Below are positions 31,255-42,228 of a stretch of DNA of 64,000 nucleotides, piece by piece (position 1 is the first letter of the stretch; every line of letters begins with the position of its first letter). A program made the translations under genes and the position numbers. The stretch spans positions 101,621 through 165,620 of the forward strand of contig CAKOGP040001903.1 in NCBI GenBank assembly GCA_933822405.4, written 5' to 3'. Under the pieces are notes generated by a model that was given only the letters and a program-made list of their open reading frames with translations, had not been told where the DNA came from and made no database searches. The stretch is from Cylindrotheca closterium. Taxonomy: Eukaryota; Bacillariophyta; Bacillariophyceae; Bacillariales; Bacillariaceae.

Positions 31255-32898
31255 CTAGCACATTTCTTCGCCCTTGGCTCCAGACTGTGCAGCGTCAAGT
31301 TGTTCTGCTTCTTCTGCGTTCAGCTTCTCAAGAGTTGCAAGTTCCATTCTGAGACCGGCTTCGAAGACGGTTGCTTCCCCTTCAGAAGCATCAGCCATCA
31401 TCTCCTTCATGTTCTTGATGTTGGACAAGATGCGCTCACGTTTCTGAGAAGATGTCTCGGGAGTGGGTTCAAGATTCTTGATGGCTTGTTCCCAGTTGAC
31501 AGGGGCACCAAGGACATGGGTTCCCATGCTAAAGTCACGGCCAGGGTGCATGGAAGTATCGGGCTTTCCTCCGGCTTCACGCTCTTCGGCAGTTCCGACG
31601 TACACCTCATCCAATTGGAATCCAGCAATCTTCTTGTGGATGGTTCCAAAGAACCAAGAGGCAGCGCAGATACCGGTAGCTTCAATCGCCAACACAACGT
31701 TCAACATGATGTAAACGAAGGGGTTGGAAAGGAAGGCGATGGGGAAGGCAGATGCAACCAATTGCCAAGAGATGGACGCAAGGATGGTGGTGATGATAGC
31801 TCCAAGGAAACCCAAGTTGAAAAACTCTTGAAGGCCGTCAGACACACCAAAGATGTTCTCGTCCTCTCCGATCTTGATGTTCAAAGTGGTGACACGGGCG
31901 GCGACAAAGAAGATAAGCGTCACGGTAACTTGACGTCCGACCATGAAGCCTGGAAGGTTGCGTCCCTCTCCCTTGAACAACAAGTTGCAGGTACGGCGGG
32001 CCATTGGGTGGTCTCCACGGTCTTCCTTCTTGAACTTGGAAACGGCGAAGAAGGCAATTTGCATGGCCTCAAGAAGACCAACAAGGGAAAGCAACACAAA
32101 AAAGATGATCACGGCGGCCCAGTTGGGGATGAAGTCCCACATGGTAGTCTGTCCCTTGAAAAGAGCTTCGAGGGTGACAGCCAAAGAAAAGCAAAGGACG
32201 ACGGTCGAAAAGAGAACACGTCCCCAGTGGAAGAAGGCCTTGGCAGCACTGCGTGGTGGCTCGTTGGTCACAATGGGCTTTCCGGCGGCAAAGTAAAAGC
32301 AGTCGCGGATCAAGTAGCACACGTGCATGAATCCGGTCATCTCAATCAACAAGGTGCAGTACAAGGTAAAGGTCATGAAATGCGTGTTGATGTAATCAAG
32401 CATGCAGTGAGAAGCGTTCACTTGGGCAGTCAATTGTCCAATGTTCACGTTCGTCAACACCATGGCAATACCAGATCCCAAAAAGATGTCAGACACCCAT
32501 TGTGGAAGACCAAGAACAGAGGCTCCTTCAAGAGGAGATCCGCAAAGAGAAATGGTAAAGTTGATGAAGATGACCATGAATTGACGTCCCATAAGGTAAC
32601 GGTCGAGGTTGTCTCCCTTGTGTCCAAGAGAGCAGATTTGGTAGGTGATCTTGTGAGAGTCCTTGTAGAGCTCACGGTCGATGGGGGGAAGACCGACCAT
32701 GGAGCATTGTCCACCTTCGACCATACTCATCCAAAGAATACCGAGCCACATGACAACAAGGGCGACGACGGGGTGAGCATCGTTGGCAACCTTGGTGTTC
32801 TCAGTGAACATCAATGCGGTGACGATGACCACAGAGAAGATGACAAGGCATGTCGAGTAGAACTGCTTGAAAATATCAAGTGGGGAGTTAGACAACAT
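31255..32898 (-). CDS. SIT: silicon transporter, copy d, with a distinct tail
   Basis: A 547-residue SIT whose first 455 residues are essentially those of the other copies, with signatures EGGQ/GRQ and EAMQ/GRQ. After HPGRDFS the tail diverges: MGTHVLGAPVNWEQAIKNLE, then a related coiled-coil region and a unique end, GAKGEEMC. The tail is recognisably homologous to SIT-a/b/c (RERILSNIK-MK-MMADAS is kept) but clearly older in divergence than the core. It has Asp80 like SIT-a. The start is taken at the conserved MLSNSP (32898); the frame extends to 32955. CTCACAATTTT lies 25 nt before the ATG. Confidence 0.97.
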   Translation of the reverse strand: MLSNSPLDIFKQFYSTCLVIFSVVIVTALMFTENTKVANDAHPVVALVVMWLGILWMSMVEGGQCSMVGLPPIDRELYKDSHKITYQICSLGHKGDNLDRYLMGRQFMVIFINFTISLCGSPLEGASVLGLPQWVSDIFLGSGIAMVLTNVNIGQLTAQVNASHCMLDYINTHFMTFTLYCTLLIEMTGFMHVCYLIRDCFYFAAGKPIVTNEPPRSAAKAFFHWGRVLFSTVVLCFSLAVTLEALFKGQTTMWDFIPNWAAVIIFFVLLSLVGLLEAMQIAFFAVSKFKKEDRGDHPMARRTCNLLFKGEGRNLPGFMVGRQVTVTLIFFVAARVTTLNIKIGEDENIFGVSDGLQEFFNLGFLGAIITTILASISWQLVASAFPIAFLSNPFVYIMLNVVLAIEATGICAASWFFGTIHKKIAGFQLDEVYVGTAEEREAGGKPDTSMHPGRDFSMGTHVLGAPVNWEQAIKNLEPTPETSSQKRERILSNIKNMKEMMADASEGEATVFEAGLRMELATLEKLNAEEAEQLDAAQSGAKGEEMC

Positions 32899-32923
32899 AG
32901 TGATTGATTGTTTTGGCTTGTCA

Positions 32924-32934
32924 AAAATTGTGAG
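32924..32934 (-). promoter_or_regulatory. CTCACAATTTT element upstream of SIT-d
   Basis: An exact copy of the element, 25 nt before the ATG. The adjoining 35 bp is nearly identical to the SIT-c leader. Confidence 0.5.
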
Positions 32935-33614
32935 CATTGGTATCCTTTTTTCCAAAAGATCCCTGTTTTGGCATCAATCTTGGATTTGGCAGCCAACCTT
33001 CGCGAATAAGACGGTCGGCTGGCTCTGCATCATTTGAATTACTTCAGGATGAAGCAAATCTATGTTTCGTTTTTGGCGTTGACTTGACGTTACTGTCTGG
33101 GGATGGTAGTCCAAAGGCCTGCCTATCGTGGACAATGCGTACCTCTGGTACAAAACAGGTGCAATGGCACGTGTCGAATTTCCAACGGAATGGACTTATC
33201 CGACTAAACATTCCCCAAAACTGTCCCAGTACAAGTACTGGTGGTAGCTCCAACCTTGGTGTCTTGTGATTTTACCGTATGCCAAGTTTTACTAATTTTC
33301 CATATCAGCGCTGTGTACACTTTAAACTGCGATTTTTTATCTAGAATAGATCAGCCAGCTCCAAGGAATGAATGAATCAATCATCCCACCCTATAGCTTC
33401 CTGGCTGCCTGAAACGATTGGAACAGGCGGGACAACGGGAAAAAGCGTATCCCAACACCTCAGTTCCAACTTACCATTACAAAATATCTCCCAGAAGCAA
33501 GCCGATAGTTCTAAGTGTTTTGGAAACTTTGTTAATGGTGTCACCGAGTCTGGGTAACGATAGGGCGCCCATGACAGATTCTTGGCCCATTCTAGGTAGA
33601 AGAATGTAAGCTCA
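32935..33614. other. spacer upstream of SIT-d
   Basis: No gene is recognised. It presumably holds SIT-d promoter sequence. Confidence 0.45.
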
Positions 33615-34515
33615 ATTGGCTGACCACCCAAGTCATGTGAGCGCCATTGACACAGTTGTTGTAGCTTGAAAAATTCCCAATCCACCCCAGCCAGTCTTGT
33701 TATATGTACCCTTCGACGAGAAAGATGTATTCGAGTAAAGAAATTCAATGAAGTGAGGCCAACCATTCGAGAAACAATAGTGTAGTTTTAGTGCAAATCT
33801 TACTTTCCTTCCGAGCTGATTGAGGACATTGTATGCTTGATCTAGACCGCTTCTATCGGTGAGTCGCATAATACAATTATCGTAGGGATCCAAAGATGGA
33901 GTAGGTGTATTGTTGAGTGGCTTATTTCCCCCGCCATTATGGCAGCCATATATGGGACCCGCCGGATGATAACACTAAACCGACGCTTGTACCCAACCAA
34001 CCAGCCGTTTTGTTCGGCACGTCTCTTCTAAAAAGGCAATTCCTTTTAAGCAATGAATCAATGACTTTCACCAGATCAAAAATATCAGATCTGTGTATTG
34101 TGGTTGTGGTCTGGGGCCTCTTGCCGGGTCCAACAACGCCAGCTTCTTGACAGCACCAGATTTTGGAACGAGAGCTCGGATTCGAACTGGGCGGATTGTA
34201 GCACCATTAGACAGCACCCTCTTGGACCCAAGGCTTTCCTATCATTCAAATAATATCTATCGCGCTCTTTGATACGACTCTTCTAAATCCATGAGGGCTT
34301 CGTGGGACGCCGATAATAATAAGTGAAACGAGGAGACTGCTTTGATTTGAAAAGTGGTCCATTTTGGAGCCCAGAAAAAAGAAAACATTCCAATTTCTTT
34401 CATACCGAGCCATTCTTAAACAAACGTTATTGAGAGTCACTGGAAGCGTCGATCCAGCTTTCACCCAGTGTACACAGAGAATCTGGGCTCCAACTCACCA
34501 TTTCTGTTGTGGAAA
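33615..34515. repeat. diverged direct duplication, unit 1
   Basis: This stretch aligns in order with 34995-35915, about 1.38-1.40 kb to the right. Shared blocks include GTGTATTG(T)TGAGTGG, AGCCGTTTTG, TTTCATACCGAG and CACAGA-TCTGGG. Short frames in both units encode similar peptides on each strand (plus-strand FQFLSYRAI against FQLLSYRGI), so the unit may descend from a coding or mobile sequence. No intact frame remains. Confidence 0.6.
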
Positions 34516-34994
34516 GATGATACCGGTACGTGAAAATTATGCGGCTGGAGACGGACAGACGATATTGTGTCCAAAATCGCAAAACTCGGAGGACTGCGTA
34601 TATGTATGTACCAGGGTACCTATTATGTACAATCTCTGATTACAAGTTTTGTTATTGCGACATATAGTATGTGGTATTACAATGCATTTTAGAGCTGGGT
34701 GCACTTCGAACTGTGAACTTTGGTCTAAAATGGATCAATTCCAGTAAAAACTGCCTATGTTGCCATGATCATGCATTGAAAACTTGGGTCAAACGTACCG
34801 GTACCGGTGTACCCCAAAGGCTTGTTTCTGTCGTAGCGTTCCAAAGCAAAAGCAACACCCAACATCGATTAGTTTTAGTATATTTGGACACTTTGGGATG
34901 GGCCTCATCGTGTATGGGTGCCTATTACACAGCGACTGCCTGGGGGAAAGATTCTTGGCCTCCTCTCCTATTTTATTCTTGAGGGAATATAAAG
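34516..34994. other. spacer between the two duplicated units
   Basis: No gene is recognised. Weak similarity to the sequence left of unit 1 suggests the duplication may extend into this interval. Confidence 0.4.
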
Positions 34995-35915
34995 CGCAAT
35001 AATGGATGACCCAGGTCAAATGAACGCAGTTTGGTGACTTCTATGTAGAAAACTCCCATTCCAACCTTCCTAACTTTGTAACATGTACCCATAGAGAACA
35101 AATGTATGTTAGAAAAAAGAAATGCAAAGAAATTAGGCCCACCATTCAACCAATACTGGCTTTGGGGCAAAACTTGCATGCGTTCTGATCCCATTGAGGC
35201 CATGCCCTGTATGCTTGATCTAATAGGCCGAATCTTTCAGTGAACCACCTATTACTTTGACCTTAGTGCTCTATTAAAAGGCATTGGTGTATTGTCGAGT
35301 GGTGTTCTCTCTCCTCATGGCGGCCATGGAGACCTTGCGCCCAACGATAGCAAAATCGACAAACGTATGGAACACCAATCAGCCGTTTTGGTCCGCATTT
35401 CTCTTTTGAAAGAGTCGATTCCTTCTATGAAACAACCCAGTCACTTTTTATTGGATCCAAATATAAAAGAGATTTGTGCATTTGCTGTTGTGTTTAATTT
35501 CGAGCCTTAATTGTCGGGTCCACCGCCGCTGATATCACAAGGACGAAAGATTTTGAAGAAATGTATAGGGCTTCCGGTTCGATTTGGGCGCATTTTGAGA
35601 CCAATAATAGACGTCATCCGTTTCAACCCCAAGTCTTGAATATCACGCACACACATTTATATGTATATATGACTTCTACTTCAATCAATCAGGGCTCCGT
35701 GCGACGCCAAGATGTGAAAAGGGACGAGGATGTTGAGCTTGGAAAAGTAGTCTTATTGTTTGTGGCCAAAGAAAGCAAACCAATAATATTCCAATTGCTT
35801 TCATACCGAGGCATTCCTAGAAGGTCAAGAGAGTTATTGTGATTGTCAAATCCCACCTTCATGCAATGCACACAGAATTCTGGGCACCAACGCACCACTT
35901 TGGATGTGAAATGAG
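34995..35915. repeat. diverged direct duplication, unit 2
   Basis: The second unit of the pair described at 33615. Identity is patchy, indicating an old duplication with many small insertions and deletions. Confidence 0.6.
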
Positions 35916-37416
35916 AGTGAGATGACGTTGTAGGGTTTGGCTGGCGGAGACGCGGACGGACGATGATGGGTTGCGATCCAAAATGAAAACTCAAAAGAGG
36001 CATTAATATTCATTCCGGTCCAATCGTTTGATCCAGTCGTATACCACTCTGCGATGGTAAAGATCAATAGATGAGACTGCGGTGTAGTGTTGCGAGGATT
36101 TCGGCCACTTTCGCTTGAATTTGGCAGTATACCAGGGCACGAGAGGACCGCGATGAATGACATCGAACCGACCAAAAAGTCAGCAAACCAAAAGCACCCG
36201 TGATGAAATTAGCAGAATCTTTGCGCCAAATTCATCTTATTCGGCCAAACAAAATGTGATTCCACAAAGCTCCGCAACATTGTATTTCTTGGTACCAAAC
36301 GAGCTTACAGATAGCTTGGAACTCGACCGTCTCTTCCATATGCAGGCCTCCATAATTGTAGACACCAAAACAATATAAGGGCCGCACCGCCACAACATCA
36401 TCGCGCATTGTATATACATATATGCAGTTGGACCAATAACACTTGCAGTGGATTCATTCATTCGGGGATGCCCGACCAACATCAAAATTGCACAGCTCAG
36501 GGCGTAACCAGTCTATATTTTAAAATATATCCATCAAGGTTATCGGCGCATCTGATTCCATCTTATCTTCTTATTGTGGGGCCCATGCCCTGTAACTAGT
36601 CATTGTGTTGTTGTGGACAAATACTATCATATAAGAATAAGTTATTTGCCACTACTGGACGGACTCTTGGAACCCTGACTGACAGGGACCCAAATATGGT
36701 ACCATAATTGGATATCATCATAGCTACTATATACTCGTATAGACGCAACTTTCAACTTGAGGCAATAGTTACAAGTTCTGTTTGTTTTTGGTATCGGTAA
36801 AGAGTCCCAAAACCACCTTGCCAAAACTACTGTCGTTATAGGCTTGAAAGGCGAAATTATTCGGAAACTGACTCGCAAGAATGAATGATGAATGAATGCC
36901 CACCTGTACGTGTACCTAGAGCACTACTCGTCCTCTGCAGAGCAATTTGTCTTTGTTTGAGTTATATGAACCGTCGTTACGGCGCGGTATTGCAGTTGTT
37001 TTTCCATGTTATACTCTGTGGTGCAGTTTGCAATTATAGACTTGTTCGTTGATGACCACTACTACTAGTATCTGACAGCTATCTGGCTGGCTGTTCTTGC
37101 TGCACCACGGCTGCTATTATATACCCTTGTTCTTATCATCCAACGAGGAGCGAGGTCGTCATGAAAGCTCTCATGGTGTACCTTTCAACTACCAGCATTC
37201 TCTTTCTAAAAAGAATGAATGGTGGTCTCTCGAATCCTCTGCTGCACAATCCTCGTCGTTTGTTGTTCTTGTCTTCTTCTAACAAGAACAGCCACCACCA
37301 AAATGATTGACAGAGATTTCATCTTTTATTGTCCAATCATCGAATGACATTTAGAGGCTGTGATATCACTCTCACCGGTTCCACAATGATGGAGTAGCTA
37401 GCGGATTCATTCACTG

Positions 37417-37457
37417 ACACTAGCACTGGCACTGGCACTGGCACTGGCACTGACACT
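37417..37457. repeat. ACTGGC hexamer microsatellite
   Basis: About six copies of a CACTGG/ACTGAC hexamer in tandem. On the minus strand it reads alternating Ser-Ala. Confidence 0.8.
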
Positions 37458-38297
37458 CATTGTCGAGTTGGATGCCAACGGAGGACGAAGCTGGCACGGA
37501 CTGCACGCATCATCTGAAAAACGATGATAGGAGGGAACTTTTTGGAAAGAGAGTCGTCGGATGGAAGTCAAGTTGAAAATATTCATATTCTCATGATCAT
37601 TGTTGTCATCACAATCATCATCACGGTCATACTCACACACCATTCCACCTTTTTACATTCGTTCCTCATCCGCGCCCATGCAAATGCACCCAGACTCGGG
37701 CATGCAAGCCGTCATCGAACATGCCATTCGCAAGGCAAATACTGTGAGTTGCATGCCCCACATGCACATTTCGGCTTGTTCTTCCATGGATAGATCTGAT
37801 GTTGCCATTGCCATTATTGTTTGTTGTGCGATTTTCTTTTTTTAAAACAAGAGGAAAAGCTTGGTGGTGTCAAGTCTTTCTACAATATATATTACGGTTT
37901 TAATAAGTGCTCCTCGTCGTCGTCTGTTGGCGGTGTATAGTGTATATGGTGTGTGTGTGTGGGTGTGTGCGTGTGTGGGTGTGTGATGGATATTTTATCC
38001 CGCGATTTTCTGCTATCGTCCGTTGTAACGGAAGAAGGTTTTATGTGAGGTGCCTAAACGATCTTTCATGGTGCTCGTGCACTTTGACTTCCCAGTGCCA
38101 ATCCATATCGCAAACCGTTATATCCGACAGAACTCACACTTTTCCAGCCTTGATCAGACTCGTCGGAGTCGATGGTCGATAGGTCGAGTGAGTCAGTCGA
38201 CTGTGACGACCAACAGACACGACGCATCGAGCAATCATCGCAACGGCTATAAAATATACGACTGATATACCGTATACATACGACTGAAGATTATTGT

Positions 38298-38338
38298 TCC
38301 ATTGCTTCCATTGCTTCCATTGCTTCCATTGCTTCCAT
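38298..38338. repeat. 9-bp tandem repeat (ATTGCTTCC)
   Basis: Four to five head-to-tail copies of CATTGCTTC, immediately followed by ATCA repeats near 38376-38412, in the leader region of the kinase gene. Confidence 0.8.
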
Positions 38339-38554
38339 TTGTACCGTACAATTCAACGACTGCAGGTTCTGCCAATCAATCAATCAATCAACCAATCAAT
38401 CAATCAATCACCATCCTCTAACCTTGCGTCAGAGGAAGATACGAGTACATACAGTAAAGCAACAAGGAGAGAACCATACCAAAGACGACTACCGGTAGAG
38501 CATCACCATTCGGAATATTACGTCAGCTACTACAGTACTGTATATACGTCAACG

Positions 38555-39818
38555 ATGCCTCCTTCTACCGAAACGAACAAGAATGCGCAGCTCGAAATAT
38601 TGAGCAGAGTGGATGAAATTGTCAAGGGACGAGCCAAAACGACCGAACTGATTTCGTTGCAGAAACCAATACCGGTCTTGGACTATTCGGATGTCGTGGT
38701 GGGCCGCGAACTCGGAGCGGGAAGTTTCAGTTGTGCCTATGAAATCAAAAGCATTGGCAAGAAAGTCATGACGCAACAGTACATCATGAAGAAATTGTCG
38801 GCCAAAGTGGTAGCCAACCCGTTGCTGTTTGTGGCTTGCGCTGCGGACTTGATCAATGAAGGAAGAATACTGGCGGCGATTCAGCATCCGAATGTGGTTC
38901 AATTGCGGGGATGGAGCGGGCCGAATATGATCGAGGATTACTTTCAGCACTCGCAACGCGAAAAATGTTATTTGATTATGGATCGACTCGATCAAAATAT
39001 GGAAACCAAATTAGTCCAATGGAAAGAAAGCAAACCCAGCATGTGGAATTTGCCGTCCAAGAGAAAACAGCTGGAAGATGATCTGAAACGAGAGAGGTAT
39101 ACTGGTATAATACATCTGGCGAGAGGGTTGGAACATTTGCATCAGCACAATGTATTGCATCGAGATTTGAAGCCTGGTAAGTTGGACAGTCCACTCGTCA
39201 TGTGCAACAACAGTCCTCGTCTGATTCATTCATTCATTCAATCTGCTTTTGCAATGTCTGCCCACAGGAAACATTGGATTCGATGCTTCGGGCACCTTGA
39301 AGATATTTGATTTTGATTTGGCGCGAGTATTGCCAAAGTCAGATGACAAGGATGCAACCTTTCAGCTGACGGCCAAGGTTGGATCGCCCCGATACATGGC
39401 TCCCGAGGTGGTTGGTGGAGAATCCTACAACTTGAAGGCAGATGTCTACAGTTTTGGTTTATTAGCCTATCAAATATTGACTGGAAAGACACCGTTCAAG
39501 GGAATACAATTTGACTGGTCCAAAAGCAATAGCAAAATTCCAAAAACATGGACTTCGGATACAAGATTAGTAATGGAACAATGTCAATCGAAAAACCACA
39601 AGGAGCGACCAACCATGGTCATCTGTGTCCAGGAACTGGAATTGGCCAACAAATTTGCCGCCAGTAAGAACGATGAGACCACACAAGAATCGTCCTCGGA
39701 TCCATTTGGATTGGGCAATATGTGTGGAGTCAATGTGTGTGGAGTTGGCATGGACGACTTTAATGAAATGCTAGGATTGGCGCCGACTACCGCTTCGGAC
39801 GACGAATCTCCTCAATGA
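38555..39818 (+). CDS. protein kinase, DFD variant, two exons
   Basis: Two exons, 38555-39176 and 39268-39818, give 390 residues. The 91-bp intron has GTAAGT and CCCACAG ends, and joining it restores HRDLKPGNIGFD. The kinase domain covers about residues 48-310: glycine loop GAGSFS (54-59), lysine in IMKKL (79-80), glutamate in NEGRI (102), catalytic HRDLKPGN (202-209) and SPRYMAPE. The metal-binding DFG is replaced by DFD (222-224). Ser/Thr specificity is likely from HRDLKP. The upstream frame to 38294 is simple-repeat translation and is not used. The tail is acidic and methionine/glycine-rich. A close paralog follows at 40472. Substrate and pathway are unknown. Confidence 0.9.
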
Positions 39819-40471
39819 TACTGTACTGTAGCTACTAGAAATATTCGAATGTATATATAGAATATATCATACATATATCATATATATCATAGAATGAGTG
39901 TGTAACGATGATGGATGGATTGATTGATTCATTCATTCATACATTGATTCTACTATAGGTACAGATAAAGTTACATTTTTGCCGAGAACAAAATAGAAAT
40001 CTTCAAATCTGGCGGGAATTCCCAACGCTATATGTGAGGAACACCATATTGAATATCCCATATTCTCGAGAATTTACGGAGGATCGCCCATAATATGCTG
40101 GCCGTAACATTTGATGGGATTGATTCATTCAGGAGTCAGTCTCGTGGAAAATGTACTGTACAGGTTGCAAGTTCGTACCGTATCTTGTTCGACCTCAGAT
40201 CTCATGCAGCGTCCTACGTGTATCGTGCAAAAATACAGCAGGAAATTATTCTGTTTCTTCATTCAACGTTTGGTGGAATTGACTTCTTCAAGCTGGGGCT
40301 CCCCAATCGCCAAGAGTGGCAACACTTCCAACACTACAGTATCAGCATCATCGAACACGGGGGGATCACGAAGATCTAGGTCCTGATTTACTGGTCTCGT
40401 GGATTGTTTCGTCCTGTGCACAAATAATCATCACGACGGAGCGGCGATTTCTTCCGAATATACATCAACGT
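39819..40471. other. spacer between the kinase genes
   Basis: No gene is recognised. It begins with an AT-rich 3' flank with TATATCATA repeats (about 39840-39895). Confidence 0.5.
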
Positions 40472-41578
40472 ATGACAGCTCCTAGCTCGTCCGCAACTCC
40501 GGCGTCTCCGGATTCCACAACAACCGTTCGAACGGCCAAGAAGGTTGCTTCGGGACTTCAATCAAAAGTAATTCAGATGGCAGAAGATCGATCGCGAACC
40601 ACAAGACCAATAGCACCTCCAGTACCGATCAAAGTCATCCCGTACGAGTTTATTGGAACGGGCGCACTTCTAGGGACGGGAAGTTTCAGCTCAGGTTTTG
40701 CCATTAAGGAACTGTTTGAAGAACCATCGGAAGGCTTGGTCATGAAGAAACTACGACCAGAAGTCTTGAGAAGCCCAGTGGTATTTGCAGCCTGTGCAGC
40801 GGATCTAAAGATGGAAGGGAATATTTTGGCTACCATGAGTCATCCGAATGTCGTGCGGTTAGAAGCATGGAGTTGTGAAAATATGATTGAAGAATACTTG
40901 CGGGGAAGTTATGTTTCATCGTATCTGATACTGGAGCGGTTAGACGAAACTCTGGAAGATCGTATGAACAAGTGGACCAGGAAGAGCCCCGCCTTTTGGC
41001 ACAAGTTTTCAAGGCGAAAAGTTCTAATGCACACGATGCGTCAACACGAAAAGTGCATCCACATATGGAGACTGGCCCAAGCACTCGAGCATATTCATTC
41101 GTATCGGGTGCTACACCGTGATCTGAAGCCAGCCAACATTGGATTCGATTCCAAGGGGACGCTGAAGCTGTTTGACTTTGATTTAGCTCGAGTATTGCCA
41201 GATTTGGACGAAGGGGATCCGGACAAAGCATACCAACTTACTGCACTCGTCGGTTCTCGTCGATACATGGCGGCCGAAGTGAACCATGGTCAACCGTACA
41301 ATCTAAAGGCTGACATCTGGAGTTTTGGAGTCCTTGCCTATCAAATGCTAACGAACATAAAGCCAAACGGGGGAATCGACAGAGATTATTCCAAGACCAA
41401 CAAAATGATTCCAAGCGATTGGAGCGAGGAACTAAGATCTGTCATTTCTAGGTGTTGTCGACAGAATCCATTGGAACGACCATCCAGTGAACGGATACAA
41501 AAACAGCTGGAACAACAGTATGGTAGTCAATTATTGGTAAAAAATCTATCTGATCAAGAGGAAGGGCCAACACAGTAA
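40472..41578 (+). CDS. protein kinase, DFD variant, intronless paralog
   Basis: This 368-residue protein starts at the ATG at 40472; the longer frame to 40316 begins with GTG. It is a paralog of the preceding kinase, sharing (V/I)xPxLxxA/GxG layout, VFAACAADLKMEGNIL, HPNVVRLEAWS and an unusually long stretch before the catalytic loop. Motifs are GTGSFS (68-73), VMKKL lysine (92-93), E115, HRDLKPAN (215-222) and DFD instead of DFG (235-237); the APE motif reads AAE. The intron of the neighbour, which falls right after HRDLKP, is absent here. It is probably an active or partly degenerate Ser/Thr kinase; activity cannot be decided from sequence alone. Confidence 0.9.
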   Translation: MTAPSSSATPASPDSTTTVRTAKKVASGLQSKVIQMAEDRSRTTRPIAPPVPIKVIPYEFIGTGALLGTGSFSSGFAIKELFEEPSEGLVMKKLRPEVLRSPVVFAACAADLKMEGNILATMSHPNVVRLEAWSCENMIEEYLRGSYVSSYLILERLDETLEDRMNKWTRKSPAFWHKFSRRKVLMHTMRQHEKCIHIWRLAQALEHIHSYRVLHRDLKPANIGFDSKGTLKLFDFDLARVLPDLDEGDPDKAYQLTALVGSRRYMAAEVNHGQPYNLKADIWSFGVLAYQMLTNIKPNGGIDRDYSKTNKMIPSDWSEELRSVISRCCRQNPLERPSSERIQKQLEQQYGSQLLVKNLSDQEEGPTQ

Positions 41579-42010
41579 TTCGGTTGCTGCTTGCACATGA
41601 TCGTGAAGAATCAAAAAGGAGCAAGCCTAAGCAGGCGAAATTTGGCATTGAGTTTTCGAATGGCTGCCAGCCAGTTTTGGCTGGATATGAGGACTGATCA
41701 GCAGTGGAGGATCTAGATGTTGGAATGGTTTTCAGCCGGGCTTCTTTTCGTGGACTCACGATTTCAATAGTATAGAATTTATAGTATTTTTGTTACTACG
41801 AGTACAGAAATGCTCTCCCGTCCCGCCGTTACATTCGTTAGCACTCTTCACATCAATCTAATAAGGCACGCGATCGACATCGATCAAATTGATTAAAACG
41901 TGACTGTAAAGTCATGAGTAGCAAAGTCAAAATGTCGTTAAAGGGTGGTTGAGGGACTGCCAATCGCGGATGCGATTTTCCGCATTCAGAACAAAAGTTT
42001 GAAATTGAAA
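41579..42010. other. spacer between kinase 2 and the SIT-e promoter
   Basis: No gene is recognised. Confidence 0.5.
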
Positions 42011-42228
42011 GCCAGCCATCACGGCCAATCCCAGAAAATAACGTCCGTCCAACGCTTGCAAAATGTCAATAAATCTGTACATACACAAACATACCGGCAT
42101 TCATTCCCGCAATTTGGTGGGCATTGGCGATCTACCTCACGGACAAGCAGTGTGTTGGCCGTTTGGTTTTGTATCTTTTAATGTCCAAACTCACAATTTT
42201 GTATCTTTGACAACAAAATCATTCAATT
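42011..42228 (+). promoter_or_regulatory. SIT-e promoter block
   Basis: Homologous over its length to the SIT-a upstream block (17564-17791 read in reverse). It contains CACGGCCAATCCCAG (42020-42034), a CCAAT box about 195 bp before the ATG, and CTCACAATTTT (42190-42200) 28 nt before the ATG, followed by GTATCTTTGACAACAAAATC. Confidence 0.65.

Larger units (their letters stand above)
35916..38554. other. gene-poor region with simple repeats
   Basis: No gene is supported in 2.6 kb. It holds an ACTGGC hexamer array (37417-37457), a GT-rich run near 37945-37985, an ATTGCTTCC array (38298-38338) and an ATCA array near 38376-38412. The last 250 bp must include the 5' leader of the kinase gene. 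Confidence 0.45.

Noticed and set aside
32937..33269. 110-residue plus-strand frame upstream of SIT-d
   Set aside because: It overlaps the SIT-d leader on the opposite strand and has no recognisable composition or motif.
34141..34260. Possible tRNA or tRNA-derived SINE (box B-like AGTTCGAATCC on the minus strand)
   Set aside because: The T-arm stem does not pair, no acceptor stem can be formed, and box A is poor. It also lies within a diverged duplication whose second copy is even less tRNA-like.
37600..37845. Possible first exon (MQMHPDSGMQAVIEHAIRKA followed by GTGAGT)
   Set aside because: The peptide looks plausible, but no following exon with a matching phase was found, and the downstream frames are GT-repeat translation.
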